Of a DNA stretch of 64,000 bases, positions 1 through 12,448 are shown in pieces (position 1 is the first letter of the stretch; every line of letters starts with the position of its first letter). The stretch spans positions 507,001 to 571,000 of the forward strand of contig JACSYO010000548.1 in assembly GCA_016806645.1 (NCBI GenBank), written 5' to 3'. The position numbers and the translations under genes are program-made. The notes under the pieces are model-generated. The model saw only the letters and a program-made list of their open reading frames with translations. It was not told the origin of the DNA and made no database searches. This stretch comes from Ophiodon elongatus. Taxonomy: Eukaryota; Chordata; Actinopteri; Perciformes; Hexagrammidae.

Positions 1-2439
1 TGTATGTAAGTCTTAAAGTTGGTTGATTTGGCTGGAGTAAGGTGATGCCCCACCAACAGAACAGCTTTAATTCACCTCGGCGTAAAAGCCTCTGGAACTG
101 GAGACTTGGAAGATTCTTCCAAAACATATTTCCTCAGAGTTGATGTTTTATTGATAGATGGTAGTAGAGAGCACTGTCTGACATGTCACTCCAAAATGTC
201 TCACAGTTGTTCAAACAGGTTGGGATCTGACGAGTGAGAAGACCATGGGATATGATTCATATCATTTTCATGCTTTTCTAACCCCTCAGTGACTCCTCAT
301 GGCCTTTATGGAGACATCCTCCTTTGTTATTTGCTCATTTATTCAGGTTTTTCTTTGAATGTGTAACACTTGTTACTATTGACACAAGTAGAGCATGAGT
401 TATCCATTATTATCCACAGATTACGGATTTCTGTATAATTCACATCCAATCAACCAGTATCAGCACTGCAGTTACAAAGACTTAGTCTCACCTTAGCTGT
501 GTGAAAGTGCGTTCCTATAAATCGGACTGATTATATTCCAGTGATACATTACCTCTAAATGATCTGTCCCACTGTGCATTCCCCTGGCCACATCCCACCA
601 CTCAAATCTGCAGATAAGTGTGGGAGGAAGTGAAGTGCTCTCTCCTTGTCTGCCTATAGGGCCACCCACAGGCTGCCAGTGCCAGAGAGCCTCGGATGAG
701 GATATTCAAGTGTGCATATCGAAAGGCCAATGGAGACGGATGGAGGACAGGGAAGTTTAGACAAGCCCCTCTCGTATCGCCTTTGAAAACATGTGAGGTA
801 TTTTTCTGCCTGTCATCGCCTGCGGTATAAATCACTTCTTACCCAAAAGAGATGCCACGCACAGCATAAGAGAGATAAATGGTTTGCATGCTGCTGGCAT
901 GGAATGCCGGCTCCCCATGCACATCACTGATATTAGCTGAACATAACTAGCAATGGCTCCCCCTCAGACCTCAGTCAAAAAGACAAATGTCTGCCCGGCG
1001 TTTGTGTTACTATGTTACATTCCTCATGGATTTTCAAATCATCTAAAACCCAGAAGAACTGAGCATTCCTATATCAAGCCATAATTCATGAGGAATTGAG
1101 CCTAAATGGTTTTCTGGCACAAATGAGGCTTTTCAAGTGATGTGGCTTGGCGCTGCCTCTTGCCATGGGGACAAGCCTGATTAGCATTATGGTGATGAAT
1201 CAGAGCAGGGGTACAGTCATCATTTACAGGACCTTTGATTCTGGTACACTAGATCCAGAGTGCTCTAGCTATATCACTGCCTAACATAATGTGTTGACAG
1301 CACTTGACCTTGGAGTTGTTTCTCAGAGAAAACTCCACAAATCAACAAGCTCTGCTCTTTTCGCCTATACAGTCAATTTGGGAGTGTAACCACAGAGACA
1401 GTGCAGCTCTGGTTTTCTAATCTCCTTTACGGCAGGGATTAGTTATGATGTTGTTGCTGGCGCTGCCACGTGCACTTTTTGCATTCAGCCAAGGAATCCC
1501 TTACATCCAAACCTCTCTGAACCTGTTTAGTCATGAAGCAATGATTCATCAACAACATCAGGACGCGATTATTTTACACAACCCTGATGTATGGGCAATT
1601 TATCAGTTGCATGGTGTTTATGATGCAAGGAGGAAATAACAATGTTTTCTAGTTAAGAAGCATCAATACCAGAACTGCATTATACAGAGACAGTGTCGTT
1701 TCTTTGTATTTGTTAGTGATTGAGATTGTTTAATTTCTTATTTCAAAGTCTCATCTTGTAAAGACAATCGTGATGTCAATGGGAGCCAAAATGGACATTA
1801 ATTTCTTGATATGACGGAGTTAGCTTCAATTGACCCTAACTAATTCCCGCCCCCAATAGTTACTTTTGCTAGGTTGGACAAGCCTGACAAATACAAAAAT
1901 GGCAACCTATGTTCTATTTAGCAGGGTGCCGCAGTTTGTTATTGTTCCTGGGCATCAGGAAGTGGCTTCAAGAAACCGACAACAAGGACTACAATGAGTT
2001 AGACTTTCAATTAGATAACTTTTCCCATTGGAATTTTGGACATAATTAATGCCAACCTACAAATATGTCAGCCACCAACCAATCTATCCATTTCCAAATC
2101 TCTTTAGCGTTGTTAAAGAACTGGAGGAAGGAAATCTAGCTGACGTGATCCGACATTAGGCCAACTTCCCCTTAATGTAAAGTTAGCTATGCCTAAGCCA
2201 GTTAGCTGGCATTTTGCTAAGATTAGCTAACTTAAGATGTGACTTCATACGATTGTGACACAGAAGTAATCAGACTTGCATAGTAATGCTACCTTTGACA
2301 GAAGCAGCATATCTATGCACAATAAGAAAGGGGAAAGTTGACCGAGGTCCTGCCGGGTTCCAAGCTTGCTCAACTGTTATTGGAGCACAGAGTGGAAAAA
2401 GGGCTTGACTTAGGAAGGGTCAATTGCCATGGAACTGTA

Positions 2440-2440
<1 letters not shown>
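1..2440. other. Unique AT-rich non-coding DNA, no gene seen
   Basis: I see no recognisable gene, RNA or repeat here. The short open frames (77 and 64 codons) have no coding character or splice support. The part around 1085-1245 is less AT-rich, contains several ATTA/TAAT cores and looks like a possible conserved non-coding element. The start GTAAGT at 6-11 is a splice-donor-like string, but its upstream side lies outside the window. Confidence 0.5.

Positions 2441-2476
<36 letters not shown>
2441..2476. repeat. (ATG)12 microsatellite
   Basis: Twelve uninterrupted ATG units can be counted, followed by a degenerate ATAAAGATGATAATG tail. It produces a spurious poly-Asp frame on the plus strand and a poly-His frame on the minus strand; neither is a gene. 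Pure arrays of this length are usually polymorphic. Confidence 0.97.
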
Positions 2477-2478
<2 letters not shown>

Positions 2479-2667
2479 AAAGATGATAATGACCGTTTGA
2501 TGAAGTTCCAGAATATTTATTTAAATAGCTTTTGTGTTGTTTAACACTCAATTTGAACAATAAGTCTCGGAGACACTCATCATAAGTTTGACCATCCAGA
2601 GTGGCAATCATGGATATTGAGCAATCAATCTGTTTGAGGACTGCGTTGTACTGCTGAAAGCTCCAGG

Positions 2668-2826
2668 GTGCTGTGTGTGAATGTGGTCATCTGTCTTTAT
2701 TTGTTAGTCCAGACTCATGACCTTTCCAGGGTCTGCCTCCCACATGACATGCACTGGGATAGGCTCAAGCACCCCTGTGACCCTGAAGATGATAAGCGGT
2801 TTTGCAAATGGACTGATGGTTGGATG
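2668..2826 (+). mobile_element. 5'-truncated tRNA-type SINE, body and 3' tail
   Basis: The stretch matches, from memory, the 3' half of an abundant fish SINE. It holds the phrases GGGATAGGCTCAAGC, CCCCTGTGACCCTGAAGATG and GATAAGCGG, and ends in a decayed GGATG tail near 2810-2826. The tRNA-like head with A and B boxes is missing, as expected for incomplete reverse transcription. The copy is diverged. The exact family name is uncertain. Confidence 0.7.
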
Positions 2827-3296
2827 CCTCTAACATGAGCATGTTCCTGTTGTTACAAAATGTAAAATCAATAAAGTTGCCCTTTGTGTTCCGTCACAAC
2901 TGAATAAATCACTCATATGTCAACAGCAACTGATTCAATCTCCATTCATGAAAGTACCCAATCTTTTATGATTCTTTACTTCATGTTGGACAATTAATGT
3001 CCATTTCTGATGTCTCTCTTTTTATACTACACATAACATTATGTCTATTCTACACCATTATCTACTAGGTTCTCCATGGGGACAATGCTCATTCACCCCC
3101 GAGGAATAGGACGGAATTAATAATTTCTTCCTTCGGAGCCGTTGGGCCCTCTTCTTCGGTATCACCAATACAAAAACCACCACTGACTAGCCACAGGGAG
3201 CAAGGTCATTAGTGGAAATGGAGAGAGAGTCTTTGGTCCACAGGGGTGTCTAGGTGGGTATTGGACATGATCCAGCAATGAAACGTACAGGTGATG

Positions 3297-3480
3297 ACAG
3301 CGAGAGAGAGAGATGGGAAGTAAAAGAGACACAAAGAGAGTCATAGACAGAGGTGGGAGGATGAGATGAAGCGTAAGAGGCAGATAGGAGAGAGAGGCGG
3401 TGGGTGGAGGGGCGGGAGTGGATGGTCTGGGAGAGAGCGATAGAGACGGAAAGGATGAGACCGAGGGAAGAAGAAAAGAA
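3297..3480 (+). repeat. Purine-rich (GA-rich) low-complexity tract
   Basis: About 180 bases consist largely of GAGA, GGGAG and AAGAGA strings, with few pyrimidines on the plus strand. The bias creates a 71-codon frame rich in Gly, Glu and Arg at 3400-3615, which I regard as an artefact. Such tracts can form triplex DNA or bind GAGA-type factors; that is inference only. Confidence 0.75.
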
Positions 3481-3768
3481 GGCCTGTTATCTAGTAGGAG
3501 TGGCGGTTTAGGGGCTGCCTTTTCTGCAACGCTGGCATCTAGTTCTTATGCAAGCTGTTCCCAATTCAACCGTTCATACTTATACCTTCAAAAAGTAATG
3601 CACTATAATACGTAAATATCCCTTGTAATCATGAGTCAAAACATCCAGGGCTGTTTCTAAAGAAGTCAGGTAGCGAAGTATAAATAAAGAGCGACAAAGT
3701 CTGAATGGGGAAGAGGTCGGCTGTTCGTTTCCGGAGTGAAACGTTGACTTAACTTACTTTTGTTAGAC

Positions 3769-3856
3769 AAAATAAACACACTTTTATTTTACCAAAATAA
3801 ACAAATTTTTATTTTACCAAAATAAACACACTTTTATTTTACCAAAACAACAATCT
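3769..3856. repeat. 25-bp minisatellite, 3.5 copies
   Basis: Units start at 3769, 3794 and 3819, with a partial unit at 3844. Each reads AAAATAAACACAC followed by TTTTATTTTACC. Units 1 and 3 are identical; unit 2 differs at a few positions (AAATTT in place of CACACT). No gene is associated. Confidence 0.93.
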
Positions 3857-4926
3857 TTTCTCAAACCTACTCAAGTTGTTTTGTTAGAGCGAAACAGGTC
3901 GTGCAGCGTTGGGGCTTGCACAGGCGCACTGATATAACAGACTCCATATGTTCTCCACATTTTAGCTACAACTGAGTACAATTAAGAGCAAATCTAAATC
4001 TGTCAAATTACATCATTTAATTTGAGCAACAACAACAATACACCATATGCTCAATTATGTCATATAAATGGATGTTACATCAGTATAATCTGATGTGTGA
4101 CACAGGTGCAGCAAGTACATTACATATGACAAACTTGTTTATTTTCAGAAGGAACTTTGGCCATAGAATATAACCCAAACAGTATGTTAAATATTTATGT
4201 TGATACCTTTAACTGTAGCTCACTGAAATAACATACGTATGTATGGTGAGGTCAAAGAAAGTTCACCAAAACATGTTACTCAAAAAATATGTCCAACACC
4301 ACTTGCAAGCAATTAGTCTATCCTGGCCTAATACAAATTGCTGGCTTAATCAGTGCCAAACAATTAAATACAGTAAAACTATTCTAAGTGCAGAACAGGG
4401 GCCAGTGTATAAATGATGTCTACGCACAAAAAAAAACATGAATATGCCTTTTCTCGGACATAAACTAATATTTATAAAGGGAGAATGTCCTGTGAGAATG
4501 TACGCACCGCACACATACTTTAGACCAGGCGTACACACATTTTTCTAGGGATAGCTACAGGTGACAAGGAGGATGTTGAATATAAGTTGGGAGGTGGGGA
4601 GCCTTTGCCAAAATAAATTATTGGGTTATTATTTTTGCAGGCTCCTCTGGCTTCCGTGAATGAAAAGCATATTTTAAATACTTTTTTGAGTGATGAATTT
4701 CATAATTTTTATGTACAAATCGAGCCATCATCTCCTCGTTAATGATCGCTGAATTTTTTCCTGAATTGTGAGGCACTTTGCAAAGTCAGTTTCAACATGA
4801 GCACTATGAATGAATCATTGATCATCCTTCTGCAATTAACCTCATGATAATGATGATTAAGATTTAAACCGCAATGATAGTTTGCAGAAACGTGATGAAT
4901 TATTGGTATGGATGCACAAATAGCTA

Positions 4927-4948
4927 CAGCTGTGCGTAATCACAGCTG
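4927..4948. promoter_or_regulatory. Palindromic pair of E-boxes
   Basis: CAGCTGTG, a six-base CGTAAT spacer, then CACAGCTG form a perfect 8-bp inverted repeat. Each arm contains CAGCTG, the classical E-box bound by bHLH factors. It sits in a stretch (4640-5060) rich in TAAT/ATTA cores that looks like a conserved non-coding element. Function is inferred from motif arrangement only. Confidence 0.3.
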
Positions 4949-5059
4949 CTCTGGCACCATTGGAGAACTTCGCCGATGCAACACAGATGGTGGAATTGCA
5001 CACTTGCCGCATTTCTCATTGACTCATGTCCAATGAGCATGGAGTGGGTACAAGTATAC

Positions 5060-8000
5060 ATATGCAAAAGGAAGTTTAAGGGCGTTACTTTATCCACTGA
5101 TGGCTAGCTGTGGGTTTAGAAATGAGGCACGTGCACTTCTGCCCAATACCACAATTATTAATATTTAGTAAACAGAATCCGACGTCTGTTGGCTTGATTA
5201 ATTTAATGAAAATAATGTGTATGTTTTTTGAGAAGGTAGACATGGCCCTACCATACATTTGTAAAAGCTAAAAACTTGAGATCGAGAAAACGCCAACATT
5301 CTTCACAACATTACAGAAATCTGTCTTTGGCAGTTGCCAGTACACTGAAAAAATAAAAAAGACAGCCATAGGGTAAAAACATATCAGACAAACAGTAATG
5401 TTGACATGCAAATATATTTGACTGTTCATGATAGTGACAGCAGTCCGAATGTAGGACTAAACTCCATAATGAGGCTTTGTTTGTCTTGGCCATGGGGATT
5501 TTACAACTGTGGTACGATGGGAGTCCTAAAAATAACTGCTGGAGGAGAGCGAGAACTCCTGTGTTTCTAGAATGGCTTTTGTTCCGACAGACATCAACCA
5601 ACACTGTCGATTGGTAGTTATCATATTTGACTTGCATGATTGATGACCTGGAAGAGTTTTGCTTTGCCTTTGATGGAGGCAAAGTCGTAGCAGGATATAA
5701 TATAGAATCAGAAAGAGACCCGTGGGCAGCTGTTAAAATGTATTTCCTAACACTGAGTCTGCAACTAGGCTTGGACCATGTGGACTTCATGTGCTGCACC
5801 ATATGGACTTTGACAGTTGGGACCAACAATGAATTGGAGTTTTAAATCTATCTGCTAACAGGCTGTGTCCGCATTTTGGGAGAAAGACAGAGGTAATTAT
5901 TCTATTGCCAGGTAATTAAAGGCTTTGCCCTGTTCCATCACCTGGCCTTTGAGGCTCAAGGTTTGAAGAGTGGGTGTGTTTGCATTAAGATGTTCACCTC
6001 TCCCCACAACAGAGACCCCTGGTATTTGAGGAGTTGAGGTTCAAGGAACTCTTTGATGTCAGGGCATCCACATACTACATATGGACAGTATGTATACATA
6101 TTGTATGTCCAGTTGAAACACGACTGTCAGGCTACTTTCAATCCAAAAATACTAACAAAGTGGCATTACAGAGTGTAAGGAGCACTGTGAGGCACTGAGA
6201 ATATGAAAGATAAGAAGGAAGTCCAGTTTGGATAATACATCCACAAGATTGAAGACAAATTAGATGCAGAAAATAAATCAATGACACACACAGACTTGAA
6301 ATTTGGCACCCATACTACTGCATGTGTCGACAAAATGATAGGCAAACATTGCTGCTATGTCCTTTGACAAAATTGGAATATTGATTTTCGGTCTCTGTTG
6401 TGCTCTGCTGAATGTCAGTTGTTGAGCTTTTTATGAGATGTCTAACAACAACCCTGACCAATTGACTAAAGTTTTAATGAATACTTAAACTTGCACCGCA
6501 AACATGGGCTACATGGACAGGGCAATGCAGACAACATATATTGCCGAAAAATACTGTAAATCGACAAACAGCAAACCAAACCTCCAAAGCTTTAAATATA
6601 CTGCAGATCATTGAACAAGTGGATGCACACAGAAATATGTTTGACTGTTAAGTTATGAGTTAAGTTTTATTTTATTTAAATATTGACTTAATTTGCCATC
6701 ATGCTTTAATTCACACTTTTACTAACCTTATATTACATTTTACTGTTTTTGTATTCGCACGATTTGATTCCATTTGATTTGAACTGAAACCCACCCAAGC
6801 AGTACATAGGCGGCCAGGGAAATGGGCGGCAAGGCAATGCTCACCTGGTAAAGCAAGGGAGCTGTTGCAGAATATAAAGTGGATTTTAATTATGCTGCTG
6901 TTCTAGTTTTCACTCGAACAGAGGGCCATTAATTCAGAGAGACAATCATGCCCTAGCTCTGTAAGCCTCCCAAGAGATAAAAGCACATTGCTTTGACGAT
7001 GTCAGCTTAGCAATAAAAGACCTCACGCAACATATTCGGTGAGGAGCGACACATTGGTGCAATTCTGTCTGACAATGTGAACATAACATTATCCCCATAA
7101 TCAAGCTAATAATTGTTTTCGGTGTATATGAAAAAAGTTGCTATTATCGACATAATACCTGAGATGGATGCCAAAAACAGTCGATTTTTCCAATTTCTCA
7201 TTGTGAAATTATTGGATTGTTACATTTCACACTTTTGAATCACTTATATCAAAATTAATTGTGATGATTTCTAATTGCACATACATTCAAAACAAGTCAA
7301 AATTTTGTATATAACCTTATCCAAATTATCTTTTTTAATCTACATATCTGTACTAAATTATTTGCCCAATAGCCTACAGCATAGTACTGAATAGAGGCTG
7401 TCGATGTATTTCTGTTGAATTCATAATAAACGTTCATCTTATTGTAAGCTCCTGCAATAGCTACTGCATAAATAGACCGAAATACTGAATATAGAGAGAC
7501 CCCTGACAGAATATATCGCATGGAAAAATAGCATTGATGCTCTTGCTGTGACCTTTTGCTAGCACTCAGTAAGTATTGGGACATCATCTGACAAAAAGGT
7601 TTTGAGTTTTCTTCTACCAGGATTAGAAGTTAAGACCATGAGAGAGAAAGCTGCGAACAAGAATCTAAGGTGGCATTTGAGAAAGATAGGTGCTGGCAAA
7701 ACCCATCGGGAGATGCAATCTGTGGTCTTTAGAAGTTCAATTTTAGATTTGATGCCATCACTGATTTCTTTCTTTTTTTTACCCACAAACACAAATTAAA
7801 AAAGATGATTATTTCCCCACTCTTGCGTACTTTAAAGAGCTACTTCAGTTTTGCTCCAGGATAAAGTCTTAAATGTATGGAGTACTGTATCTACTGATAA
7901 TCTCCTGACCTCTCTGATGTGCCTCGTCACATCAAAATAAAAAAGTCCAAAGCAAAATGTGTATACGTATTTATAGATTTATTTGTGTAAGACATTTAGC

Positions 8001-8090
8001 TCCCTTAAAAATGTCACACCAAACCAAATTCAATATCTTTGACGCATCAAAGTTAAGTTATCTTTTGTCAGAAAATACTGACGCCCATGG
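5060..8090. other. Unique non-coding DNA with chance frames
   Basis: No repeat or gene is recognised. The longest open frame of the window (172 codons, minus strand, 5311-5829) lies here but shows no domain, signal or splice context. The block 6870-7120 holds several homeodomain-type cores such as TTAATTATG and CCATTAATTC and may be a conserved non-coding element. Confidence 0.45.
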
Positions 8091-8360
8091 TAAATGGACC
8101 TGTACTTGTATAGCGCTTTTCTAGTCTTCCGACCACACAAAGCGCTTTAACACTACATGACATCATTCATACACTGATGGGAGGGGCTAAGGTTCCATCT
8201 GCCTATCAGGAGTAGCTACCATTCACACAGCTACGGGAGAAATTTAGGGTTAAGTGTCTTGCCCAAGGACACATCGACATGGACTAGTGGAGGCGGGGAT
8301 CGAACCACCAATCCTCCGATTGAAGGATGACCCTGCTCACCACTAAGCCCCAGTCACCCC
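8091..8360 (-). mobile_element. tRNA-derived SINE, near full length
   Basis: Read on the minus strand, this starts with a tRNA-like head: an A-box-like GGGGCTTAGTGGTGAGCAGG, then the B-box GGTGGTTCGATCCCC (complement at 8296-8310). The body carries GTGTCCTTGGGCAAGACACT, and the distal end has AAAGCGCTTTGTGTGGTCGG and AAAAGCGCTATACAAGTACA. This wording is a widespread teleost SINE. A second copy lies on the plus strand at 38342-38624. It is a fossil pol III unit, not a tRNA gene, because no cloverleaf acceptor stem closes. Confidence 0.85.
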
Positions 8361-8424
8361 TCAATGGTGACCTCAATGGTGGGTACGGCCATGCCAGTGG
8401 TTGCATACGATTGTTCCAACTATT

Positions 8425-8625
8425 ATGATCCAAACATTTACTCCAGAGCATGTTGAGTCCAAAAGCCAACATAAAAAAGATAGATGTAATCATTTCCAAA
8501 ATCAACATGTTTTTATCCCACAAAACATTCTGCTTCAATCCAAATTTGTTGGCTTTTAGCATTTCAAAACCAACATTTTCACGATGGTAAAGATTTTAAA
8601 TACACATTCGCTACAGCCCTAATTC
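8425..8625 (+). repeat. Dispersed repeat, copy 1 of a pair
   Basis: This stretch aligns by eye with 55280-55495 in the same orientation. Shared phrases include AAAAAAGATAGATGT, TTCCAAAATCAA, ACAAAACATTCTGCTTCAAT, TTGTTGGCTTTTAGC and TTTCAAAACCAACATTTTCA, with scattered substitutions. It carries no open frame and no clear terminal repeats. I do not recognise the family; a non-autonomous DNA element or the tail of a retroelement are both possible. It begins just past the SINE. Confidence 0.7.
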
Positions 8626-10249
8626 AGATACATCAAAGATATCCAAACTATGTCAGAGTCCTTGGTCCCCACCATGCTGTAAGGTGAGAGTGCTAGGAAT
8701 CAATTACACTCCTCCCTGCAGCCTTCCCGACCATGTCCAGCTGTGGGCTCTGGAATGCAGTAACCCCACAGCCATATGCTAATCAGACTCACATATGTCG
8801 CCTGTGAGACTATCAAAGAGCCCAGAGGACCCAAGGGACAGAGGACGGTGCTGAGACTGGGCTGGGCAGTGCTGGATAAGAGGCAAGTTGTTGTCCTGTG
8901 CATGTCTCTGGGTTGCAGCGTGGACAGAGAGGGCCGGGGCAGTGACTGGGACAGCCTGGCTTGTTGTGTACTGCCAGATGGAGAGAACGCCTGCGGACAT
9001 TCGCACTTAGTAGGAGACTAGTGCATATACCGGGGCCAGAGAGCATCCAAAATAATCTCCTCTTTGCTCAGCATTCTTTTGATCGTAAAAATAGCTTTCA
9101 ACACGGTTGGAGCCTTTTTTGGGGGCTGTCAGCAGAGTCTGTAATGTCAGTGGATCTACAAAATCATCAGTAGTATAATTCCATTGTAATTTAATAGAGT
9201 CCATGATCAACATCATTTTTTCAGGTCAGTACGTTGTTAAGATCTTTTAAATGTCACTCACCACTCATTTCAATCAGACCTTTTCTTCCCTTCCAACTAT
9301 TTGTGACAAAGTTCCTTCTGCCTACTCAAATTTTCATTTGCTCAGTGATGGCCCAGCATATGCTGTCACAATAAATTTCAATTATAAGTGCTACGGAGCC
9401 CTCCAGCCAAGGTACTCACATTATTCCAGTGTTTTGCATCGTGATGTAGAGTATTGCCTCTTCATAATTCTGAGGGGTCTTCAGTCCAATTAACTTGCTT
9501 TTCTCTGTTGTGTAAATTTCACTACATTCTGCAAGTTGTTGTAAGATGAATATAGTGATGATGCAGGTTGACTGCACTTGCAAATTATTTTTACTTGCTG
9601 ACAGAAGAAGCCAATTACATTATGGTCCTTATAATTTCAAGTCTGATTTGAGGATTTTTTAAATCTCTTTTATCTATCAATATCACAACAGATAAAAGAA
9701 CATGTAGTGTCCATTTTTTTTTAAAGAAAGGAGGTGCAAGCAAAGTAATACCCATCAGGCACCGGGTGAAGAACCACAAGTGGCCAGGAGAGCAGGGTCA
9801 AGACAAAAGTGGCAAAGAGCATGAATTAGTGACCTGTGCACCGTGTTTTAGCAGCAGAGTTGAGCTTCAGACTACATTAAGACGCTTCAGACAGCCCGGA
9901 GGCAGGGCTGCAGAACCTGACAGCAGAGGAACACTCAGGGTCGCTGGATATTGCCCCGCATGCAGTCAACATCTCAAGACTGAAAGGTCCTTGTTTCGAG
10001 ACACACAGGCGCACCTCCTCCAGCCTGCGACTAAAAATATCCAGACAGGTTCTCAACGTGCGAGATTTGAACTTCCAGTAATAGAGGTTTCGTCACACGC
10101 CGAAAACGTGTGACTAATCCGCTTAATCTGACAATCCCAATAATTCTTCTATTACATTTAATAAATTGCTGCAACACATGGATGTCATTTTGGATGGTGT
10201 TTGATGGTCTCCTTTGTCTGCCTGTGTTTCTAATTTAAGACTGTGACCC
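8626..10249. other. Non-coding stretch, partly GC-richer
   Basis: Bases 8700-9020 are GC-richer and give overlapping 65-80 codon frames on both strands, the usual sign of composition rather than coding. A 115-codon frame at 9766-10113 is also unrecognised. No splice-flanked exon with convincing sites was found. Bases 9020-9750 are plain AT-rich DNA. Confidence 0.4.
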
Positions 10250-10332
10250 CCTGAAAGTCGTTGACTCGAGACATACGTAGTCGCCCATTCAGTCAGTTGT
10301 TGTTGTTGGGTTTATTTTGTAAGACGCTAGAG
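10250..10332 (+). other. Possible 5' untranslated exon
   Basis: The segment ends in CTAGAG followed by GTAAGAAG, a strong donor-like match. A 74-base GT-AG interval (10333-10406, ending TTTTAG) would join it to the block holding the ATG at 10416. Introns of about 75 bases are normal in fish. The left edge is a guess, because no TATA box or initiator stands out. The intron holds an imperfect direct repeat (CTCTTGTAAACAAT and CTCTGGTAAACAAT). Confidence 0.2.
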
Positions 10333-10415
10333 GTAAGAAGAGCTGTGCTCTTGTAAACAATGTTTTGCTCTGGTAAACAATTTAATCATAAACAAATTGG
10401 TTTTAGGCTATAGAT

Positions 10416-10637
10416 ATGACTGGTGATGGCAAGGCAAAAAAAATCCCAGCTGCAAAGCATGGTAAACGAGAGGCGGGGTTGCCAACATCACTACAGAACC
10501 CTGACACACTGAATTTAGTCCGGTCAGTTGACCCCGAGAGCAGGGGACCCGGTCCCTCCCCCGCAAGTAGAGCGGACACAGCAGGCACCAAGTCCACGGC
10601 CCCAGGAAGGGCGAGGTCTGGAAATGGGGTGCTTTAA
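10416..10637 (+). CDS. Unrecognised 73-codon ORF, possibly a broken first exon
   Basis: The frame opens MTGDGKAKKIPAAKHGKREA and is rich in Lys, Arg, Pro, Ser and Gly; I see no domain, signal peptide or membrane segment. It lies in a GC-richer island and just downstream of a plausible 74-base intron. After the TAA at 10635-10637 the same frame stays open for 66 more codons, to TAA at 10836-10838, including the stretch GCMTTFDYVIAVKIIIETQ. One stop in 141 codons could mean a decayed gene, a retroelement ORF1 remnant, or chance. The minus strand is also open over 10408-10728, which weakens the case. Function unknown; low confidence that it is expressed. Confidence 0.2.
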   Translation: MTGDGKAKKIPAAKHGKREAGLPTSLQNPDTLNLVRSVDPESRGPGPSPASRADTAGTKSTAPGRARSGNGVL

Positions 10638-10838
10638 AGGCACGAGCCACCTTCACCCTGGCCTTTCCAAGCTGCCCTAGAGCCCTGTCCTGGAGGAAAT
10701 GCGCCCATCGAGGGCTGCATGACCACATTTGACTACGTTATTGCGGTCAAAATCATCATTGAAACTCAAGCCAATGGATTTTCTGATTGCCTGATCGTCT
10801 GTAGGAAAAAAAGGAACAAAAAGGTCTTACGTTTGTAA

Positions 10839-12448
10839 TGAAAAGCCAAATGTGATTTGACTTTAAAAAAAAATCTGATTTGGGTAACTTTACAGCCCTA
10901 GACCTTCATATGTAAAAAGTGTATACCCCTGGCAATCACTTAGCTTTGGACACCCTTTTGATACATCCATAATCACATGCACTAACTGCAACCTACCTGG
11001 CAATGTGTCATAGCAGGAAATGAGAAATGTAATACTCAGTTATCCTCAGGATGTTACAGCGGGTTTCATTACAGGTCTAAAACTGTGATTAGACAGTAAA
11101 CGTTTATCTTCCTGCCTTGAGTGAGACTAAACACATGGTTGTTAATGTCATCCATGAATGTAAATATCTGAGGGTTACACTCATAGTAGTATCTCAGTGT
11201 TTACTACAGGTCAAACATGGGTGGGTGGGGTTGTAGCGAGTGGGCGCTGCATACACATTTTAGAAATACTACTGAAATGAAAATAAACAAACGCTCTGAG
11301 CCTCTAAATAATATTCCATCATCATTCCATTGATCATACTATCAAGAAACAGAGGCAATTTCCTACTATTTTGTTGCAAAGTAAATCAGGTTAAACTGTT
11401 TCTATGACCCTTTGCTATTTTTAAAAGGAAAGGGTCCCTGGAAAGCCATTTACTGTATCTGGAAGGGCGGTACAGCCTACGCTTGGCCAACCCAGATATC
11501 TTGCAACACGTACATAAATGTACTCAAAGTGAATTGTGTTAACTTTGAAATCTATCAAATGTATTTTGAAATGGAACATAAAATCGGGATTCATTATATT
11601 ATTTAGTCCTTCCCAATGCTTCTTTGATTGGGGACTCTGGTGGTCTGTGGATGAGCCTTGGCAACGCCTGGAGACTAAAAAGAAAAGGAGAAATCAGAGT
11701 GTAGCCCATTAAACTCTCTCCAGAGGAACTGAGGTGCTCAGGGGGGATTTTACATCTAGAGACATCGAGTCCTGCTCCACTGGACCGCAAAGGCTGTCAT
11801 GTTAATGCATATATTCCATGTCTAAATTCATAACCGATGTGCAAATCCTCATGAGCCACAATACAATATATTGTTGAGTGCAGTAATGCAGGCATGAGTA
11901 CCTGGGAGCCTGTCATATGAAGGCCAGATAATGGCAAACAATATTTTTGAGTCTAATTGGATGAAAAATTGTCTTCAGCCTAGTGTGTTGTGCTTTGAGT
12001 CTCAGAAGTATTGAGTGTCTGGATGTGATTAATCAGAACCATATGATCCTTACTGAAGCATGCAGCAGGCCAAACAAAGAAAAATGCAGCAATTAACACT
12101 GTATAGGACGAGAGCACAAAGTGGAACAATTTGTTTGAGTGATATTAAGAAACATACACTCCACTCCACCTTTAAATAGGGTCTAAAGGTCAGAATGTTA
12201 GGAATGTTTTTTCGATCTGTCAGAGTGTCGTGTTTTCTACAAAATGCTTTTGTTACCCCACAAAAAGTCATGGAGTATTATTGTTATTAATAATAATTCA
12301 TTAATTTCTTTAAAAAATATATAGTAGTACTCAAAAACAAGCACATCAGACGCTTTCGGTGCGTCTGGGCTTGTAGCTATAGCCAAATTGTCAGTTACTA
12401 AAACGCCCAATGAAATCTGTGTAATGGATTTTTTCAATTCTCAATGCC
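10839..12448. other. Non-coding DNA, nothing recognised
   Basis: AT-rich single-copy-looking sequence. The open frames near 11412, 11599, 12050 and 12237 are short and lack coding signs. No repeat family was recognised. Confidence 0.45.

Noticed and set aside
2338..2611. Acidic poly-Asp and poly-His frames
   Set aside because: Both are translations of the (ATG)12 microsatellite.
5311..5829. 172-codon minus-strand open frame, the longest in the window
   Set aside because: No recognisable domain, no signal or membrane pattern, a competing 72-codon frame on the other strand, and a length not surprising for 64 kb searched in six frames.
8091..8360. tRNA gene
   Set aside because: A and B boxes are present, but the acceptor stem does not close and a long unrelated body follows; it is a SINE. 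The same applies at 38342 and 48852.
8700..9046. Five overlapping 65-80 codon frames
   Set aside because: Simultaneous openness on both strands in a GC-richer patch indicates low stop density, not a gene.
9766..10113. 115-codon basic frame
   Set aside because: Not recognised and no supporting splice sites; left as non-coding.
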